Source: Pseudanabaena sp. ABRG5-3
Lineage (GTDB): Bacteria > Cyanobacteriota > Cyanobacteriia > Pseudanabaenales > Pseudanabaenaceae
Direction: 5' to 3'
DNA length: 64,000 nt
Assembly (NCBI RefSeq): GCF_003967015.1
Contig: NZ_AP017560.1
Span: forward strand, 248,001-312,000
Below, piece by piece: positions 60,328 to 64,000 of this stretch (its first letter is position 1; every line of letters starts with the position of its first letter). The notes beneath the pieces are model-generated. The model searched no databases and was not told the DNA's origin. It saw only the letters and a program-made list of their open reading frames with translations. The translations under genes were made by a program, and so were the position numbers.

Positions 60328-61662
60328 ATGACTAAAAGGTTTTTCTCAACACTTTGTCTGGCTTTACTCGCTACTGTAACCACGATTTGGATCGTAGCTT
60401 GTCAGCCTAACACCCCACCCACTACAAATAGCACCAGTCCCACTAGTCCGACCAACTCCACGGCCCCAACGAACACAGGTTCAGGTGGTGGCGTAAAGGA
60501 CAACCTCCGTCTAGGTGCATTGCTACCGATTACAGGAGATCTTTCCTCGATCGGTGCGCCCATGATCAAATCGATTGATTTTTTAGTAGAAACGGTCAAT
60601 AAATGTGGCGGTGTACTTGGTAAGCCAATCACCTACATCAAAGAAGACGATCGCACTGATCCTCCTGCAGGTGCAGAGGCGATGACCAAACTAGTAAAGG
60701 TGGATAATGTTGGCGCTGTAGTTGGATCGTTTGCCAGTAGTGTCTCAACCGCAGCACTAGCGATTTCAGTGCCTAATAAAGTTGTCCAAATTTCCCCTGG
60801 TAGCACCAGCCCTGTATTTACCGAACGCGCCAAAAAAGGCGAATTTAATGGCTATTGGTATCGCACCGCCCCACCTGACACCTATCAAGCTCTTGCCCTT
60901 GCTAATCTTGCCTACAAAAAAGGCGCACGCAAAGTCGCTACCCTCGTGATTAACAATGACTATGGCGTAGGTTTTGAGAAGTCCTTCGTGGCAGCCTTTG
61001 AAAAGCTCGGTGGCACAATTGTTAACAAAAACAAGCCCACTCGCTACGATCCTAAGGCAACCACCTTTGAGGCGGAAGCGAAGGGTGCATTTGGTAGCAA
61101 GCCCGATGCAGTTGCTGCAATTCTCTATCCTGATTCTGGTGGCGCAGTAATTAAGGCAGCCTTTGAGCAGGGTTTAACTAAGGATGTCAAAATCCTGTTG
61201 ACTGATGGTGTAAAAACTGAAGACTTTCCTAAACTTATTGGCAATACCCCTGAAGGCAAGCTCATCCTTGCAGGCGCACTTGGGACTGTTCCCGGAGCCG
61301 ATGGCAAGTCCCTCGACACCTTTACTAAAGCCTTCAAAGAAAAGACTGGTCAAGACCTCGGCGCATTTGTCCCCCATTCCTATGATGCGGCGGCGCTGAT
61401 TGCGATCGCGGCAGAAGCGGCTAAGGATGGCACTGGCGAAGGCATTAAGAGCAAAATCCGTGAAGTTGCTAATGCCCCTGGACAAGAAGTTAGTGATGTT
61501 TGCGAAGCCATCAAGCTAGTCAAAGATGGAAAAGACATTGACTATCAAGGTGCAAGCGGTAATATCGATCTCGATGAATATGGTGATGTCAAAGGTAGTT
61601 ATGACGTATGGGAAGTACAACCCGACGGCAAAATCAAAGTAATTGATCGAGTTTCCCCATAA
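60328..61662 (+). CDS. Branched-chain/neutral amino acid-binding lipoprotein (LivK/UrtA-type)
   Basis: Periplasmic substrate-binding protein of an ABC transporter (444 residues). A lipoprotein signal peptide ends at WIVAC (Cys25), followed by a Ser/Thr/Pro spacer. The mature part has the type I two-lobe fold typical of amino acid, amide or urea binding proteins: RLGALLPITGDLSSIGAPMI, VGAVVGSFASSVSTAAL and ATLVINNDYGVGFEKSFVAA. It resembles NatB-like neutral amino acid receptors. No permease or ATPase genes are adjacent, so it probably joins a transporter encoded elsewhere. The ATG at 60328 fits the lipoprotein start. Confidence 0.92.
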   Translation: MTKRFFSTLCLALLATVTTIWIVACQPNTPPTTNSTSPTSPTNSTAPTNTGSGGGVKDNLRLGALLPITGDLSSIGAPMIKSIDFLVETVNKCGGVLGKPITYIKEDDRTDPPAGAEAMTKLVKVDNVGAVVGSFASSVSTAALAISVPNKVVQISPGSTSPVFTERAKKGEFNGYWYRTAPPDTYQALALANLAYKKGARKVATLVINNDYGVGFEKSFVAAFEKLGGTIVNKNKPTRYDPKATTFEAEAKGAFGSKPDAVAAILYPDSGGAVIKAAFEQGLTKDVKILLTDGVKTEDFPKLIGNTPEGKLILAGALGTVPGADGKSLDTFTKAFKEKTGQDLGAFVPHSYDAAALIAIAAEAAKDGTGEGIKSKIREVANAPGQEVSDVCEAIKLVKDGKDIDYQGASGNIDLDEYGDVKGSYDVWEVQPDGKIKVIDRVSP

Positions 61663-61663
61663 C

Positions 61664-61700
61664 TAATTTAGAGGAAGCGCAAAGCGCTTCCTCTAAATTA
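61664..61700 (+). terminator. Terminator of the binding-protein gene
   Basis: 17-bp perfect stem TAATTTAGAGGAAGCGC (61664-61680) and complement (61684-61700) with an AAA loop, beginning two bases after the stop codon. There is no long T-run. Confidence 0.7.
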
Positions 61701-61765
61701 AGACAAAAACCTGCTAATCTTTGTTGTAAAAATTTAGGCATACCTCATATAGAGACTTGATATCT

Positions 61766-62158
61766 ATGGCGATCGAACTTAAAGCTGCTCCTCCGCAAGA
61801 AGTTTCCATCTACATGCCCTATTACCGAGAGCCAAGCAAACGTCAAGCTCTCCCCTACGCCATTTCTTTATACAAGCAAGGGGAAATTACAGGTGAACGC
61901 CATGTCGAAGGCAGTCCTGCGGTTTCCTTTATGGCAGTGTGGCGCGTTGCCAATTTACCCTCTGACCTCGCATTATGTCGCGTCACCTTTGAGGGTAATG
62001 CGGACATGAGCTACGAAATGACATTAGAAAACTCAGAATTTGTAGGCTACTTAATTGATGTTGTCTCCAGTATTCGAGATAAAGGCTATGTAGATTTCCC
62101 TCAAGTCTTTTACAGCAAGCTCTTTAGAATCAAACTTGCTAGTACTGAAGGCAATTAA
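61766..62158 (+). CDS. Hypothetical protein, compact beta-rich
   Basis: 130 residues, not recognised. ATG at 61766 (MAIELKAAPPQEVSIYMPYY). There is no signal peptide. Its strand-rich pattern (AVSFMAVWRVANLPS, LALCRVTFEGNADMSYEMTL) and aromatic-rich end suggest a small globular domain. It is the first of four unrecognised genes on the same strand running to the window end. I assign no function. Confidence 0.6.
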   Translation: MAIELKAAPPQEVSIYMPYYREPSKRQALPYAISLYKQGEITGERHVEGSPAVSFMAVWRVANLPSDLALCRVTFEGNADMSYEMTLENSEFVGYLIDVVSSIRDKGYVDFPQVFYSKLFRIKLASTEGN

Positions 62159-62337
62159 AGGCAATTACATAGATAGTTCAAAAAATTTGGCAAATTTTTT
62201 AGCAGCTAGCAAACCAAAAAATATCAATTAATGTATAATCCTAAGCTCAAATCTTGCCAAAAAAAACAAAGTCAGCTACAGTCCTGATGCAGCTTTTCCA
62301 AAGGCAAAAGAACAGTCAAATTTAAGGGGACTACATT

Positions 62338-62601
62338 GTGACATATGCCACCCAAAGCCTTGAGAAACCTGAGCGCCAGTCAGAAACTGTCGCAAAAAAG
62401 GTCGATCCGATGATTGTCAGAGCCGCTAAACAGATTTATCGCTACTATGCCGATTCTTACGCTGCCCAACTGCCACGTCCTATGGGAATCGCCATTAATC
62501 GCATAGATATGAGTGGCAAGTTGATTTACTCTCAATTAATTTTGCTCCCGCAGGAAAGTTTTGTGCCAATGGAATTGATTGAGCTATCTGACTATCATTA
62601 A
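62338..62601 (+). CDS. Hypothetical small protein
   Basis: 87 residues starting at GTG (62338). AAGGGG lies about ten bases upstream. Helical middle (DPMIVRAAKQIYRYYADSYA) followed by a strand-turn-strand (GIAINRIDMSGKLIYSQLIL). Not recognised. It lies in a series of four genes of unknown function. The region downstream (62602-62839) has no gene but contains a short tandem repeat GTTCGAGGTTG at 62607-62630. Confidence 0.5.
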   Translation: MTYATQSLEKPERQSETVAKKVDPMIVRAAKQIYRYYADSYAAQLPRPMGIAINRIDMSGKLIYSQLILLPQESFVPMELIELSDYH

Positions 62602-62839
62602 AGCTAGTTCGAGGTTGGTTCGAGGTTGGTTCTAGAAATTGCTAAACCAATTTAGATATAGTTAGCCTTGAATTTTATAGAAAATATAGAAAATAAATTT
62701 ATAAAAATTTTTATTGTGAACAATTGCATCACTAAGCGATTAAGTAAACGATTAAGATTTTAGTTAATGTTTTTAGCTTGTTGATTGTCATTATCTTAAT
62801 CACAGGCTCTATATCTGTTTTTTATATCGGCTATCAATT

Positions 62840-63286
62840 ATGACATACGCAAATTCTTCGGTAACAGTTACAGCGACAGCATCAGCATCAGTACGGTTCC
62901 AAAGCAAACTCAAAGAATCCAAAAACTTTGGCGATGCTTTAGTTGAGGTATTTTCTGACCTTGTGGAATTAGAAATTGTGACTTGGGTTGCCCATGAAGG
63001 CGACACAGCGCATAAACCAGGTAATCGTTTAAAGACAACTATTAATCTCATTGATGGTGATATCGAAAATGAGATTGGCGCAGATTTCTTACAGGGTTCT
63101 CCCTATGCTGAGCTACGCGGATTTCATGAAACCCAAGTCGAGAAGGGTGCTGAGACGATCGCCAATAATCTCAAAACCTTAGTGGATATTGGTCAGAAAG
63201 TAACAGGCTTGTTAAATGGTGAAAAGGATACGGATGCAGAATATTCTGCAAGCCTAAGTAGCGATCGCTTACCTAGTTATGTCTAG
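62840..63286 (+). CDS. Hypothetical protein
   Basis: 148 residues, not recognised. A Ser/Thr/Ala-rich start (SSVTVTATASASVRF) suggests a beta-strand-rich N-terminus; a longer helical second half follows (EKGAETIANNLKTLVDIGQK). No transmembrane segment or catalytic motif. It is 30 bases before the next gene, so the two are probably in one operon. Confidence 0.55.
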   Translation: MTYANSSVTVTATASASVRFQSKLKESKNFGDALVEVFSDLVELEIVTWVAHEGDTAHKPGNRLKTTINLIDGDIENEIGADFLQGSPYAELRGFHETQVEKGAETIANNLKTLVDIGQKVTGLLNGEKDTDAEYSASLSSDRLPSYV

Positions 63287-63316
63287 TTTTGCGCTTAGAG
63301 CGCTTAGGAGATCTGT

Positions 63317-64000
63317 ATGCAAGTTGATAGGGCTACAAGTAACAAAAGGATTGCCGAAGACACGACAAACCAGATCACGTCTAGGCGCGAACAGCCTGCA
63401 AAGCAGTCAGCATCAGATTTAGTAGTTGTCCCTAAAACAGCAGCAAAAGACAGTGAGGGGCAAAGCACATCTCTTAATAACTTTCGGGAAACTCTCAAAG
63501 ATGTTTTAGAAGAGATTACTTCCCTAGAAGTCAATACCATGATCGTCGGTAATATCCCGATGAAAAAGTTTGACGCAAAGGAGTTTTATCAAGATCTGAG
63601 CAACAATATTAAATACAGAACTGAGGAGGGACTACAAAATGTGAAGGAGTCTCTCCTTGAGCGAAGTACCCAACTTAAGCAAAAAGGATTTTCCCTTCCT
63701 CAACAAACATCAACACCTTTATTACCCAAGGAAGCGGCAGTTATAGAGCAGTATCGAGCAGAGCTAACGCGCTATAACCAAGATTTAGAGGTTTACAAAG
63801 AGGCTGAGTTTATTTTCAATGAGCGTAAAAACTCATTAGATCCACAAGAAAAAGCAAAGTTTATTGTAGAGGAATCTTGTTATATCGAACTGTCTAGACA
63901 GTTGATGAAACTAGACATTAAAACAGATGCCGATGGAGACGTAATCGTTGATGCACCAATGATTCGCTATTTCAGGAAATTATGGGAATTTGAACAGTCA
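63317..64000 (+). CDS. Hypothetical coiled-coil protein, cut by the window edge
   Basis: Open from ATG at 63317 to the end (228 codons seen). AGGAG lies seven bases before the ATG (a good ribosome site). The first 55 residues are low-complexity and charged (RREQPAKQSASDLVVV), followed by a long helical region with Glu/Lys heptads (VIEQYRAELTRYNQDLEVYK). No domain recognised. Probably cotranscribed with the gene ending at 63286. Confidence 0.6.
   Translation, partial: MQVDRATSNKRIAEDTTNQITSRREQPAKQSASDLVVVPKTAAKDSEGQSTSLNNFRETLKDVLEEITSLEVNTMIVGNIPMKKFDAKEFYQDLSNNIKYRTEEGLQNVKESLLERSTQLKQKGFSLPQQTSTPLLPKEAAVIEQYRAELTRYNQDLEVYKEAEFIFNERKNSLDPQEKAKFIVEESCYIELSRQLMKLDIKTDADGDVIVDAPMIRYFRKLWEFEQS

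Noticed and set aside
1-64000. tRNA, rRNA, tmRNA or riboswitch genes
   Set aside because: I read the intergenic stretches for cloverleaf arms, TTCRANNC loops and known riboswitch cores and found none. A covariance-model search would be decisive.

Overview
This window is chromosomal DNA of a cyanobacterium, most likely a filamentous Pseudanabaena-type or related beta-cyanobacterium. The reasons are a beta-carboxysome operon in the order ccmK2-ccmK1-ccmL-ccmM-ccmN, very frequent GCGATCGC (HIP1) octamers, DUF3038/DUF4335, DUF1350 and DUF2288 genes typical of cyanobacteria, Uma2-family nucleases, and many class III cyclase and GGDEF signalling genes. No rRNA, tRNA or CRISPR array was found.

Layout. 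1-7.6 kb (minus strand): aspartase-like lyase (cut by the window edge), a DUF4335/DUF3038 pair, ribosomal protein S4, a pilus-ATPase-like/class III cyclase fusion, a small protein and an RNase II/R enzyme. 7.9-8.2 kb: a 186-bp palindromic element. 8.2-13.9 kb: the carboxysome shell and core genes with ccmO upstream. CcmM keeps all gamma-carbonic-anhydrase ligands and an internal start for the short Rubisco-linking form. 14.3-17.3 kb: response regulator/diguanylate cyclase, ABC ATPase, FecR-like exported protein.

17.4-25.9 kb is the richest accessory region. It holds a C5-methyltransferase restriction-modification pair, a NACHT-HEAT NTPase (bacterial NLR-like), and a small downstream protein. 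The C-terminus of the NACHT protein and the N-terminus of the small protein share one short motif. A second, broken copy of the NACHT gene start lies on the far side of the restriction-modification pair. Then come higBA, a DUF433 antitoxin-like gene and two dead PIN-type toxin genes.

26-38.3 kb: mostly housekeeping and signalling genes (TPM protein, inactive-looking double cyclase, lipoxygenase, NarL-type regulator, glycosyltransferase, thioredoxin-like protein, topA), followed by an IS4-family element beside the topA terminator. 38.3-39.2 kb: a decayed cyclase gene and a degenerate 46-bp tandem array. 40-44 kb: DUF1350, sufS, an adenylate-kinase-like gene and dprA, with two copies of a small inverted-repeat element. 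44.3-46.6 kb: a second defence cluster (RelE-like/Shedu-like pair; Dam-type methylase with a PD-(D/E)XK partner). 46.7-51 kb: comB, tandem Uma2 genes, FTR1 permease, uracil-DNA glycosylase, DUF2288. 51.4-55.6 kb: a 1398-residue WD40-KAP NTPase. 55.8-60.3 kb: lipase-like hydrolase, zinc-ribbon protein, two GT2 glycosyltransferases, RNase III. 60.3-64 kb: a LivK-type binding lipoprotein and four unrecognised genes.

The best candidate for an undescribed system is the NACHT-HEAT gene with its motif-sharing small partner (19.8-23.5 kb). The WD40-KAP NTPase and the RelE-like/Shedu-like pair come next. These functional proposals are inferences from domain content and gene order.
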